Assembly: GCA_019925105.1 (NCBI GenBank)
Contig: JAHGAU010000002.1
Span: forward strand, 372,001 to 436,000
DNA from: Niebla homalea
Taxonomy: Eukaryota; Ascomycota; Lecanoromycetes; Lecanorales; Ramalinaceae
Direction: 5' to 3'
Length of the DNA stretch: 64,000 nucleotides
Part shown: piece by piece, positions 44,745-56,060 of the stretch
How the letters are laid out: each line of letters opens with the position of its first letter
How positions within the stretch are numbered: the stretch's first letter is position 1
Notes under the pieces: model-generated
The model's database searches: none
What the model was told of the DNA's origin: nothing
Seen by the model: the letters and a program-made list of their open reading frames with translations, nothing else
Position numbers and translations under genes: made by a program

Positions 44745-46583
44745 ATGGACTTCATCGAGAATGTAGGCAAATCCTACTTGGAGCGCAAAGCGTTCGCAGC
44801 GCCTCAGATGGCCGAGAATATGGTGACGAAGCAGTTCAAAGGCGGTGGTGACAAGAAGGATGATGATGATGATGATGTTGAAGACCACCATAAAGCGAAA
44901 GCCAAACCGACTGCTGCAGCAGCATCACACGCCGGTAGCAGCAGCAGTCGCAGCCACGCTCCGTCCAAGAAGCGCTCTACCGCTGCTGCTGCGCATGATG
45001 ACAAGGATGCCGAGATCAGGAGCCTGAGGAAGCAATTGGACCACTACTCGCTGGAGGAAGCTTCGCAGGGGCATCACAGCGAGCGGGGAAGCTCCGTGGG
45101 CGCCAAGAGCCGCCACGTTGCGCCCTCACACGTTTCCACCGCGCACAAAGCCTCACAGGCCGAGGCCAGGAAGAGGTCTTCATCCGAGAAGCCACGTTCT
45201 TCCGGGGTCTATCTGGAGAAGGGCGCCCTATCGAGGAGGAAATCCAGCCGCAAGTCGAGCGCGCCCAGACGTGAGGCCGGCGCAGCCAAAGAGGCGGCAA
45301 AGCTGGTGGCGCTGGATGCTCGGCTCGAGAAGGGGGGACTGTCGACGAAGAAGAAGTCCGAGGCATTTGCGGAAGTGGAGGAAGCTCCGAGGCATGCGTC
45401 GCGCGCGAAGAGATATCACTCCGTCTCTGAGAGTGATAGCGAAGACGACGTCAAAAGCCATCATACATCCCGAAGCAAAGCCACAGTGAGCGAGGCGAGC
45501 ACTGTGCGAGCCAGCCGGGCCCCCAGCCATCGCGGCTCCCACAGCAGGGGGCGAACCGTTGAGATTGTCAGTCCTCCGTCCAGCCACCACAGCACACACA
45601 GCGAAGTGGCTCCAAGCGTCATCAGTAGCCATGTGGCGAGCCATCATGACTCGCACAGCAGAGCACCGGCAAGCGTCATCAGCAGCCACCACGCACCCAG
45701 CCACCGGGAGTCGCATGCGGTCAGCTATCACGGAGGATCGCATTCACCTAGCCATGCCGCTCCCCTGGCTACCATAGCCAGCAGCCGCGCGCCAAGTCAT
45801 GTCCATAGCAGAGCACCACCCAGCATCCTCAGCGGCCAAGCTCCAAGCCATCACACCACTGCGTCACCGATCTTGATCACGCCAAGGCACTCGAAATCAC
45901 ATACACCTAGCTACCACGTAGAATCACATGTATCCCGCGGTGCCGCCCCTATCGCTAGTGTAATCAGCAGCCATGCCCCCTCCAGCAGCCACAGATCAAA
46001 AGCATCAAGCAATCACGTCTCCCACGCTCCCAGCCGCCACAGCACCCACAGCCATGCCGCTTCCATCACCCCCAGCCATCACAGCAGCCACGCCCGCAAC
46101 GGCGCACCCAGCCACACCTCAACCATCCGGGCCTCAACCCGTTTACCTTCCCCAGCTCCCTCAGATTCCTCGGACTCCGACTCCCTCGCCCCCTCGGACT
46201 CCATCACATCCCTGGACATCTCCTCCGAGCACGGCGGGTCCGCTGCCTTGCTCCACCAGCGGGAGAAATACCACCGTAGCGCGTCCCACGGTCGCGTGCC
46301 TGCGCTGCCGCCGTTGGAGGAGAGGCCGGAGTGTTGTGGGCCTGGGTTTGTGCCGTGTCGGTCACATGAGCGGTTAGAGGAGGATGTGGGGATTGTGGAG
46401 GTGGAGGTTTTTGAGAACGGGTATGGTGGTTTGGCGCCACATGTTAGGGAGATCGGGAGGGGGAAGGAGAGGGGTTGGGGAAGAGAGGGGAGTGCTGGTG
46501 GGGGAAGGAAGGGAAGTGTGGTTGAGTTGGCGAAGGGGAGAAGTATGGGGCTGAGGGAGAAGAGGTATTATAAGGTTCGTTGA
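44745..46583 (+). CDS. Ser/His-rich, largely disordered protein, function unknown
   Basis: A single open frame of 612 codons with ATG 44745 (GAG AATG-like context: GAGA ATGG). The first 40 residues are compact (MDFIENVGKSYLERKAF), followed by an acidic KKDDDDDD segment and a basic, Ser/Ala-rich part. From about residue 245 to 480 it is made of loose repeats of SHR/SHH/APSH, with SVISSH and APSH motifs recurring every 15-25 residues. The C-terminal part (PECCGPGFVPCRSHER) has three cysteines and could be a small folded region, then a Gly/Arg-rich tail. No enzyme domain is visible. Histidine clusters suggest metal binding or pH-sensitive self-assembly, but that is speculation. Confidence 0.7.
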   Translation: MDFIENVGKSYLERKAFAAPQMAENMVTKQFKGGGDKKDDDDDDVEDHHKAKAKPTAAAASHAGSSSSRSHAPSKKRSTAAAAHDDKDAEIRSLRKQLDHYSLEEASQGHHSERGSSVGAKSRHVAPSHVSTAHKASQAEARKRSSSEKPRSSGVYLEKGALSRRKSSRKSSAPRREAGAAKEAAKLVALDARLEKGGLSTKKKSEAFAEVEEAPRHASRAKRYHSVSESDSEDDVKSHHTSRSKATVSEASTVRASRAPSHRGSHSRGRTVEIVSPPSSHHSTHSEVAPSVISSHVASHHDSHSRAPASVISSHHAPSHRESHAVSYHGGSHSPSHAAPLATIASSRAPSHVHSRAPPSILSGQAPSHHTTASPILITPRHSKSHTPSYHVESHVSRGAAPIASVISSHAPSSSHRSKASSNHVSHAPSRHSTHSHAASITPSHHSSHARNGAPSHTSTIRASTRLPSPAPSDSSDSDSLAPSDSITSLDISSEHGGSAALLHQREKYHRSASHGRVPALPPLEERPECCGPGFVPCRSHERLEEDVGIVEVEVFENGYGGLAPHVREIGRGKERGWGREGSAGGGRKGSVVELAKGRSMGLREKRYYKVR

Positions 46584-49500
46584 CTGTGTCGAATGATGAT
46601 GATATGATGATGGTGACGATGAGGGCTGGATGGGGATGATAAGGTGAAACGACCGTCCCCAAAGTGAGATCAAGAAGATTAACGATATCATAATGATTTA
46701 TTGATTGCCATTATCGCAGAGATTGAAGGGCGCCCAGCTCGCAGCTCCTATAGCATCATTAGCCCTTTCCCTTCTACCAGCATAGGTCAACTTATCAAAA
46801 AAAACAGTCAGCCCAGCCGCCGCAGCTTTCACTACGGCGACCAGGCCGCAATCCCCCACCACTTCCCCGTCCCTGCCAGAACCCAATCGCCACCATCCAC
46901 CCCCTCCTACTTCCAGCTCCCGGAACCACTCCACATCAATCCTCATCAGCAACCCTCACCCCGGCGTCTTCCCAGCACCATCCATCCCAGCGCTACCGTC
47001 ATTACCTCAACCAGCCATGCAAAATACCCGCCAATCCAGCCCCATCCACAAAGACCCCAAAGAACCATCAACGCACCAACCATCTCACAAGCCAGAAGCA
47101 AACGCAGCGCTACGCGAGCAGACCGGCGAGGAGCAGACAAGCCTAAGCTTTGATCCTCACTCTAGAGAGGTCCCGCTCCTGCGTCTGTGGGATCCCGCGT
47201 GTCGGTACTTCTGTTCCAGCAGGCAAGACGATCGATACGCGTCTGGCTCTGAGAGGCATTCGTGGAGGGGTGGTTGGTGATGGGGCTGCAGTAGAAGCTT
47301 GGATAAGAGGCTCGGTAGGCGCGGTTGGTGTGTGCTTTTCGTGAAAGCGGACCCTGGAATATGCTCGAATGAGGGTTGGGCGATGAGTCCGAAGCAGGGG
47401 TTAGGTGCATGGAGTATCGTGGGTGGGGAGTGGGGTTTTCAGATCGGAGGTCCTGCTACCACCATGTCAAGGTTTGAGGCTCTGCAAAGCAGCATACCCG
47501 CACAAAAACCGAGATCGTCATTCCACCTTCTTGTCAAGAACCACAACCCTTATAACTTCCAACGTCATAGCAGCGCCATTCCAGAGTCACGCAAAGCCAG
47601 CTCCCAGCCAGGAAATCTCTCTATTCGTATCGCAGTACCCTCAGAGACAAGTCTTTGATTTCCGCCTCAACTACCATTTCTGGCCGCAGAGGGGCATTTC
47701 TCCCTCCCCTCCATCTTCCCTTCTTCAGAGATGGATGGCAAGAGAGGGAAGAGGCGAACAAAGGACATCTCCAAAAATCGCATCTCTTCTCCTATCCGTG
47801 GTGCAATGGACAGAGGTATTTGCGTCCATTCGACTCCCAAGTATAGCCCGAAGGTTGCCAAGGGTAGACGACTTTATATCGGCGCTCATCAATCGCTCGT
47901 AGGATATGATACCATACGAGGAGATGATTGACGCGACTGGTCGGAATCAGTGCTAGAAGACTAGACTGCAGGGCCGGTGGCTGGTGCCGTGGCCGGGGTT
48001 CAGAGACTGGGCTCGTGGGTGAGGGTGGGGTGGAGGATAGATATTTCAGATCATTGCCCCATAAACAGAGTCAAGAACGAAAGGTAGGAGATATGTGCGG
48101 GACGTCTCTACCGGATAGGAAGGAACGAGATGTCATGTTTGCCATGGAGAGAGACCCCTTTACTTGACCCAACTTCCCTCTTCTATGGTGTCAAGACTTT
48201 GATGTGCATGACAGATGTCCGCTATCTGCATATCGTCAATCAGAACCCGGTCCTTTCAGCTCACTTCATGAATGACTTTGGAACCAACCGGAGCGTGACG
48301 CCTTGCCGAAGCTCTGTGAGACCAATGCCGCAACAGCAGCAAAGGTCTCAAGAGTAGCCACAATCCCAACTCCATTTCTGTTGTGAGCAGGGAGACTTCG
48401 CTATGCATGTCCTTCACGTTCTGGCATTAAAGCGGAGAACATGTGATGGACAGCATGTCCGGCGAGTGAGCCTCTGCAGAACCTGGCTGTCAGGCTCAGA
48501 TTCGAAATGAGTTTGGAAGGCGACCTTTCGTGGGCATGATACGTCTGAGTATCGGCGTGCTCGGTTCTTTCAGTCATTCAATCCACATGGCGTCTGCGAC
48601 AGTGCTCAGACCAAGATATACGGACAGTGATGGAGATCATGCCAAGCACAGCCTAAATACCCCGAGAGAAGATTTCAAGTGGTGGTGCAAAGAAAGCTCC
48701 CTTGGCTGACAAGCTGACAAAACCCTCGTTCGCTCACCTGATCCAGCTTACAGAGATCCCAAAGACAGCCCCACGAGAAGGTGCCCGACCTATCCCATCC
48801 ACTCTCTCCCACACAGCTCACCCGCTTCCACATCGCCGAACATTCCATGATATGACCAGAGCTTTGATGCCCAGCAGAAATGCACAGAACGCGTCCCCAA
48901 AGTGGAGATCTTACCAATTTCGGCGTTAGGTGCCTCTCCCTTTACTGTTCAGTCCAAATGACCGAGCACTGGACGCCGTCACTCATTTTCACTCCTCTCA
49001 ACCTCCGCTGTCTCCCCTGGATCTCACGATGCAAAGAAGTACAACAGGAGGTTGGGAAAGGCTAGTCACGAGCGCGACAAGCTATAAAATCGCGAGACTT
49101 GGTTTATTCAGGAAACACAAATAGACCTACCGACGAAAACTTTAGGGTTAAGTTCCGAGGCCCATCTCAGCACACGACCGTATACACCTCGAAAGATGCA
49201 GCACTGTGTTCCGCAACCGCCAAACCCGGTACTCTCATGTGAGACCATGCTGGGAGGCTCGAGTGGGTTGAAGGCATTGGAACGGGCAGGTACGCGCGAA
49301 GCACAAATTGGCATCCCAGAAGGGATCGAAGATGTGGCTCGGTAAACTGTGGGGAGGGTGCACTGCTTGCTTTGTTCTTGCTCTAGTGAGCGAGAGATTT
49401 CTGTCGGGAAGCCTTGTGGCTGTGGAGGTTCTGAAATATCGTTGATGACATTGAGAGATGTAAGGTATTGCGTAATGAGCAGGAAAAGTAGTAGATCAAG

Positions 49501-49667
49501 GTCGTAGAGTATGACTGCCTTACAATTGATTGTGAGTTGTGAGCTTCTTGAATCAACAAAAGAATATTTTGAGGAGGCTGGTCGAGACGAGACGCGAGAC
49601 GCGTCGCCAAGATAACGTGTCAAAGTTAACCGAGATTTATCCGATTCGCTTCAATTTTGGCCTAAAA
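46584..49667. other. 3-kb region without a recognised gene
   Basis: Open frames of up to 165 codons exist on both strands (for example 46701-47153, 47405-47902, 49108-49623), but none shows a known domain, and neighbouring frames do not join by plausible splicing to make one. The part 46840-47060 is proline-rich by base bias. No tRNA fold or transposon ends seen. It could contain diverged or dead genes. Confidence 0.35.
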
Positions 49668-52533
49668 ATGTCAATGACATCGTCGCGCATCTGCATCTCG
49701 CCGCCTCGCCGCGTCTCATCCACTTTCAGCTTCTGCAACTCATCTGCACCAATCCATATGTACCACAATGCAATCTCTTTGCGCCCACTGATATTGCGCC
49801 AAATCTATCACACACGCTGCTCTTCTCCAAACATCGGATCTACTGTTCGCCCCTTCTCTTTCAGCCTTTTCGCCCGAGCGCCATCACACCTAGCATTCGC
49901 AATGGCAAAGCGCAAGAGACTTTCTACAGCCACTGAGGAGCCAGCTGTTACCACCGTTCCAATCCCGCCACCCCGGCCAGACTTGATCGAGACAGCGCCG
50001 CCACCCCTGAAACGTCGAGCAAGCTCGAGGAGAAGCTCTCAGCCTGCCACAGGCTCAACAAACCCCAATCAGAATGCAAACGTTCTCGATGCTCCCGGTG
50101 CCTTACGCGCGTCGCCTGATGCAGATGAAAAGGACGAGCGTATTGATTTAGAGCAAGCGGGTATGGACACAGGAAAGCAACTCAAGCAGGAAGAGGAACC
50201 TCCAGCGCAGAAACCTGCGGCGAATGGCAAAGCTGCCAAGACAAAGAGCGCCGCCAAAGGCAAAGGAGCAAAAGCTGCAAAAGCGGAGGTGAATAGCGCC
50301 GAGGCAGAAGTTGCAGCGACTGACCCGAAATCTAAAAGCAAGGCAGCTAATGTCAAAGCTGAGCCTGCTGTGAAGACAGAAATGAATAGTGGTGGAGAAG
50401 TGGTGGCAGCACCAGCAGCTAAGTCGAAGAAGAAGAGCTCTAACATCAAAGCTGAACCGGGATCATCTGATGCAACGCCGAAGAAAGAGGCCGTCAATGT
50501 CAAGAAGGATGCTCAATTCTTGGATCCAGAAGCAGAAGGCGATGAAGAGGCAGACGAAGAAGAAATCCAAGCAGCGCTTTCCAGACCACCACCCGTGAAC
50601 AGCGATTATTTACCATTGCCATGGAAAGGTCGATTGGGTTATGCTTGTCTCTGCACCTATCTACGATTCTCCAACCCACCAGTCTTCAGCTCAAGGACCT
50701 GTCGCATTGCTTCCATTCTGGAGAACCGCCACCCTCTTACTGATCCCAACGCACCACCGCATGCCACAAAGAACAGGCCTGATAGAGAGAAGCCGGCTGA
50801 TGTAGCCCGCGGGCAGGCTTTTGTTGAGAGCCTCGGAAAAGCGAATGCAAAAGATATTGTGAAGATGCTTCGATGGAACGACAAATACGGCATCAAGTTT
50901 CTGCGCCTTAGCAGTGAAATGTTTCCGTTTGCAAGCCATCTGGAGTATGGCTACAAGCTTGCGCCGTTCGTTTCCGAGGAGTTGGCAGAGGCTGGAAGAG
51001 TGGCTGCTGAGCTGGGTCATCGTTTGACAACCCATCCTGGCCAGGTCTGTTGTCTATATCCCTCGACTTCATACCCCTGGCTAACGATCCGTGTAGTACA
51101 CCCAACTAGGCTCCCCTAGAAAACCAGTCATCGACAATGCGATCCGCGACCTCGACTACCACGCCGAACTCCTCGATCTCCTCAAATTGCCTCCCCAACA
51201 GGACCGTGACGCAGTGATGATCCTCCACCTCGGCGGTGTCTTCGGCGACAAAGAAGCCACCCTGAATCGCTTCCGCGAGAACTACGCTCCCCTCCCTGCT
51301 AACGTCAAGAAACGTCTCGTCCTTGAAAACGACGACGTCAGCTGGTCCGTCCACGAACTCCTTCCCCTGTGCGAGGAACTCAACATCCCTATGGTCCTCG
51401 ACTTCCACCACCACAACATCATCTTCGACGCCGCACAGATTCGCGAGGGCACGAAAGACATCGTCGACGTCTTCCCACGGATCCTTGCAACCTGGACTCG
51501 CAAGAGCATCACGCCCAAAATGCACTACAGTGAACCCACCCCCGCCGCTATCACTGGCCGCCAGCGTCGCAAGCACAACCCGCGCGTTGCCACTCTACCG
51601 CCCTGTCCAGCGGACATGGACCTCATGATCGAAGCCAAGGATAAAGAACAGGCCGTCTTCGAACTGATGCGAACCTTCAAATTACCGGGCTACGACACCT
51701 TCAACGACATGATCCCACACGTCCGCAAGGACGACAACAAGCCCGCACCCAAAGCCAAAAAGGCCCCCGTCAAAAAGAAAGCCAAGGTCGTCAAGTCCGA
51801 AGACGACGACGACGACGACGCGGCAACAGAAAATGGCTCCGTCGCAGGCGCCGACGACACGGATGACCCGCCCGAACCCATCCTCGACGACGACGTTGGC
51901 ATGGGCGGGCCCGAAGGCCGCGTCTACTGGCCGCCGGGTATGGAACACTGGCTCCGCCCCGTGAAACGCGTGATCAAGCCCAAGGAGCCCAAACCCGAAG
52001 CCGCCGGCAGCGAGGGCGCCGAGAAGAAGCTCACGCCCGCGCAGAAGAAGAAAGCCGCCGCCGCTGAAGCGGCGAAGGAGGGCGCCAAGGTGGAGGAGGA
52101 AGTGAATGGCATCAAGCAAGAAGATGCTGCTGCTGCTGCTGCTGCTGGCGGGGTCAGTGGTGCGGCGGCGGCGGCGGCGACACCGACGCCAGCGAGTAAG
52201 AAGAAGAAGGGCAATGCTCCCGCGGCGAAAGCGAAGCCAAAAGCCAATGGCACCCCAACACCAGCGAAGAAAGGTGGGAACAATAAGCGGGCCAAGAAGG
52301 CGGTGACACCCGAACTAACGGAGGAAGATGGGGAGGAGGAGGAGGACGACGATGATGATGTGGAGATGTCGGATCTCCAAGCAGATGAGGAGGAGGAGAA
52401 GCCGATGCCTGCTGCCAGAAGGGGAAAGGCGAATGGAGTGGCCAAGGCAGGAGCAGGGTCGCGGAGGCAGAGCGGGAGGGGCAGCGCGAAGAAGAACATC
52501 AGCTATGCGGATGAGAGTGGGGAGGACTTGTAG
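49668..52533 (+). CDS. UVE1: UV-damage endonuclease (UVDE)
   Basis: Exons 49668-51044 and 51097-52533, 52-nt phase-0 intron, 937 residues from ATG 49668; an alternative ATG at 49902 (MAKRKR) gives 859. The UVDE TIM-barrel covers about residues 312-665: LPWKGRLGYACLCTYLRF, FLRLSSEMFPFASH, HRLTTHPGQ|YTQLGS across the intron, LVLENDDVSWSV, MVLDFHHHNI and KMHYSEP, with metal ligands (E, H, D) present. It nicks DNA 5' of UV photoproducts. The longer start has an Arg/Ser/Phe-rich, positive N-terminus like a mitochondrial presequence (IYHTRCSS, SFSLFARAPSHLAF), and fungal Uve1 is known in mitochondria as well as the nucleus, so both starts may be used. The C-terminal 270 residues are Lys/Ala/Glu-rich and disordered. 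Confidence 0.92.
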
Positions 52534-53076
52534 GTTTTAGAAACTGGTGGATCTGTGGAGGACATTGTCTGAAATTTTTGGTCAAAACTTAAAGAACATC
52601 TCTAGAAGAGTCGAAGATGGCCTATGAATCTCTCGCTACATGTACATCAGAATTTAAAGGCCGAGCGCGTTCATCCTAGCTTTTGGGGCCAATATTGGGC
52701 CAGTCTATACCGGCTATCTTGCATTTGCTCGCGATGATGCCAGATGTTTGCTCGGCCCTTTTGAAACGCACACTCGGCATGATTTTTAGACTGATATATC
52801 CAAACGTATTGCAGTGAGAAGTAGCAGGCTTGCTCTAGTCACCCTCCCTCTACATCCCCAATCCCACAACCATTCATACGAATAGGCACCTGTTTGAACG
52901 AATCCACTGTAATTACAGTAGCTGCCCAGCTGCGCCCCGTACTCGGAAAAATCGCTGCTTCGAAGCAATACATGAGCTCCCAAACGCCCCAACCGATGTA
53001 GCAAGAAGTCTATACCATAAAATCATGAACCCATGTTGCGCGTGAAGGGACTCATTCCCATACCCCCTCAATATCC
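52534..53076. other. Convergent intergenic region
   Basis: 543 nt between the 3' ends of the UVDE and UNC-45 genes. No gene recognised. Confidence 0.5.
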
Positions 53077-55713
53077 CTATTGGTAGTAGAACGATACACC
53101 AAGCGCCTTCTCCGCTTCTTCGAATAAGACGTACAGATCCTCCGAATCGGCCTTCCTCTTACTGAGTTCCAGCTTTCCCTCAATGTCCAACTCCTTCATC
53201 CTCGCCCTCGCAACCTGCCCCTCCTCCTTCTCACAATGACAAACACTCAAGACGGCTACAATGCCTCGGTGCAGCATTGCCTGCTCATCATCCTCCAGGA
53301 TAGCGAGCAGCAACTCCATCCCGCGTTCTTGCTTGTTGATCGCATCAATGACCTCTGCGAATTCGGTCAGGGTGGCTAATGTACCAGCAGCAGCGCTTCT
53401 AGTGGCAAGAGTTTCCGAGCCGGCCAGGGCGAGCATGATGTGGACCAGTTTGGCGGCTTCAGGGGTGCCGTTGGCGAACATTTCGATGCCCGCCGACTGT
53501 TGCACAAGATTGCATACGAGTTCGGTGACTGCGGTTTGGATCCTCATGTTGTTGCTGAGCAAGAGTTCCTCAATCCTTGCCCTGCATAATCTAATGATGG
53601 CCTCGGCTGAACCATTGGTGGAGTCGGAAGCAAGATTCGTTAGGGCAAGCAACCCTTCGTATGTAGGGAGCAAGTCTCGTGGGCCATCCAAGGCGAGAGC
53701 TTCATCGTCTTCGAGAAGCGAAACAAGTGGTGATACGACAGACATCACGGAGGCGTTCTTGGAAGGACCAAAGACGATGGATGGATCGACGTTGATGAGC
53801 AGACGAGCGATGGCTTGAGCTGCATTATGTTTGGCGTCCGCATTCTGAGCATGCTTGTCCCCAAGCTTCTCGAGGCTTCGAATAAGCATTTTGAGAGCGC
53901 CCTGCTGAACCATGATGACTCGGCGTTTTGACGGCGCCCTAGCCAATGACAGGATGATCCTGATGATGATGGCCAACGAGCCTACGGTAACTTGTTTGTA
54001 CATTCCTTCGAGAACGGGTACTATCCCTGCAATCACCAAGGTCTGGCAACGGTGTGAAACGGCATCATCCTCATTCAGAGGGTCTGGCTGGGAAGCTTTC
54101 CCCTGCGCATTGGCATAAGCTTTAAGTTGAGCAATCTTCCTTTGCTCATCCGAAAGGTTTGGGAGATATGTAACCAGATTTTCGACAATGGTCAAGCCTC
54201 CGAACATTGTCGGTGAGCCTGGATCTGCATGACCCAATTCCTGGACGAACAGTTGCAGCCAGCTTCTGTCCTTGATTACGCTCTCCTTCACCCTTGGACG
54301 AATCGATTGATGAGCGAGACCTTCGAAGACTGAGGCTCTATTGTCTTTAGGGCTGTCACGTAATAGCTGCATAAGCTTCCGTACAATTTCGTCGGTGTAA
54401 CTGTTCTCATCTGTCTCATCCGGAGTATGGCCATTGACTTTCACAGACGTTCCATGGACCTTGGCTAGAACTACTGCAGCCATCGTTGACTTCTGCGCTT
54501 CGTCCGATTTCGCAGCTTCTTGAATCCACCCTAGGCAGTGTTTCTGGATAGCCTCCCGACAGGCAGTGTCAACGCAAGCAGCGCTCAACATCTCAAGAGC
54601 TGCGAGACCAACGTGCCTGGATTTCACCTTCAGCTCCAAGAGCGGGACTAGAGATGGCAAGAAGTCTTGGGTCAAGAACATGGACGCAGCAGTGGAGGTT
54701 GCAATCGGGAAGATGGCGGCTTCAGCGGAGAAGGCCAGAACTAGATCCTCAGTCGTCTGTAGAGCATAGTGCTTGATTACGTATTTTGTGAGCATCGTTT
54801 GACCCCTCTCCCCAGATGCCTCCAAAAATTTGGCGGTTGATAGAGTAGCTGGGCTCTTAGTTTCTATGGGACTTCGATAGTCCAAGCAAGAAAGAATAGC
54901 ATCAAAGGTCTCGTCGTCGACGAGGTCATGCAATTTCGCGGCGTCTGTCACCAGCAGCCTTGAAATACCCCTCATCGCCCGGCTGTCATCATCATCGCCG
55001 ACCTCAAGCAGTTTGGCCATGTACAGGCGGAAGACATCTTTCTCGCAGGCATCCCTGGCCTCCTCTGATTTCCAAGCTTCTGGAGTAAGGACTACGTTGG
55101 CTATGCCAGTAGCAGCGCCATCACCAATCAGATAGATGTCCTGAAAAGCGGCAGTTGTAGTCTTCTCTTGCAGCCGCTGTGCGAGCAAGGCTTTTGCTGC
55201 ATTGGATTGCCGTAACAGGCCTGAAAGAGCGCCATCGCGAATGTCTTGATGTTTGCTGGTTGCGATCTTGAGAAGTAGAGTCATGCATTTTTGAGCGACA
55301 TCTGCAGGGACTTGAGATGAGGATGCCAAGTAGCCAATGGCTTCTTTTCCCGCATCTACATCTTCGTCTAATGTGAATCTCCGGCAGGACTTCAACAAGG
55401 GATGTTCGTCGTCATCAAGCCGTATCTTTGCAAACGCGTCTCTAACATTCTGATTATCAGGTGCTAGATGAATGGCCTCCTGAATGGTACGATATGCCCC
55501 CTGAAGCCATCATCAGCCACTTGTGATATGCAGGGTGGCAGCATCAGAGACCTTCGCGTCGCCTCCCTCCACCAGCACAGTGGCTTGATCTGCGAGCCCA
55601 GCAGCCCGCTTTTCTGCCTCGCTGAGATCACCCGAAGGCATCGAAATGCCACCAGAGTAGACAGTAGGATGGATGGTGCGCTCGAACACCGAAAGTAAGC
55701 TCGGTGAAGTCAT
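53077..55713 (-). CDS. UNC-45/CRO1/She4 family myosin chaperone
   Basis: Exons 55713-55552 and 55500-53077 joined over a 51-nt intron (GTCTCT...GGCTTCAG), 861 residues. The joined N-terminus forms a TPR-like unit (LADQATVLVEGGDAK plus GAYRTIQEAIHLAPDN). The rest is an all-helical armadillo-repeat solenoid, with recognisable repeats such as VVSPLVSLLEDDEALAL...GLLALTNLASD and RIQTAVTELVCNLVQQ; the last repeats carry GMELLLAILEDDE and HRGIVAVLSVCHCEKE, typical of UNC-45 C-terminal UCS domains. These proteins fold and stabilise myosin motor heads for actin-based transport and cytokinesis. The start ATG at 55713 is on the far side of the intron and would be missed in a frame-only reading. Confidence 0.85.
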
Positions 55714-55794
55714 GGCAAACGGTGAGTCAGCTAATCCACTATAAGAACTAGGCCAATTTTGGACGCCGACAAAGCGTTCTTGGTACCACAGACT

Positions 55795-55849
55795 TCTTCT
55801 TCCCTTCTTCCCTTCTTCCCTTCTTCCCTTCTTCCCTTCTTCCCTTCTT
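55795..55849. repeat. TCCCTTCT 8-bp tandem repeat
   Basis: About six copies of an 8-bp pyrimidine unit (TCCCTTCT at 55801-55848). It lies in the 347-nt region (55714-56060) shared by the divergent UNC-45 and TFB4 genes; the rest of this region shows no gene. Pyrimidine tracts are common in fungal promoters and copy number may vary between isolates. Confidence 0.9.
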
Positions 55850-56060
55850 GCACAATGACAACCTCCTCAGAGGCTCCGATGGAACTTTTTGTAGGACGAA
55901 TGGTCCTGGTAGACTACGGCAAGCAAGTGCAATTACTTCCGGCTGTCCGAACTCAAAATAGGAAGCACGCTATCACCAGATGTCCATGTGACTGTCCAGG
56001 GTCGTGATTGCCCTTGCATCCCAGAGTTACTGAGCTGCTACCTTATCTCCTACCGGCATC

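Noticed and set aside
46701..47153. 150-codon proline-rich frame
   Set aside because: Composition follows CCx-rich DNA in all frames; nothing indicates a folded or conserved protein.
47140..47480. Faint resemblance to a Ysc84/SYLF lipid-binding domain (a GAWSIVGGEWGFQIGG stretch)
   Set aside because: Only one short segment fits, in a frame without the rest of the domain or plausible splicing.
55501..55551. Apparent end of the UNC-45 N-terminal frame in a short independent protein
   Set aside because: A 51-nt intron joins it in phase to the main frame and forms a TPR-like unit, so there is one gene, not two.
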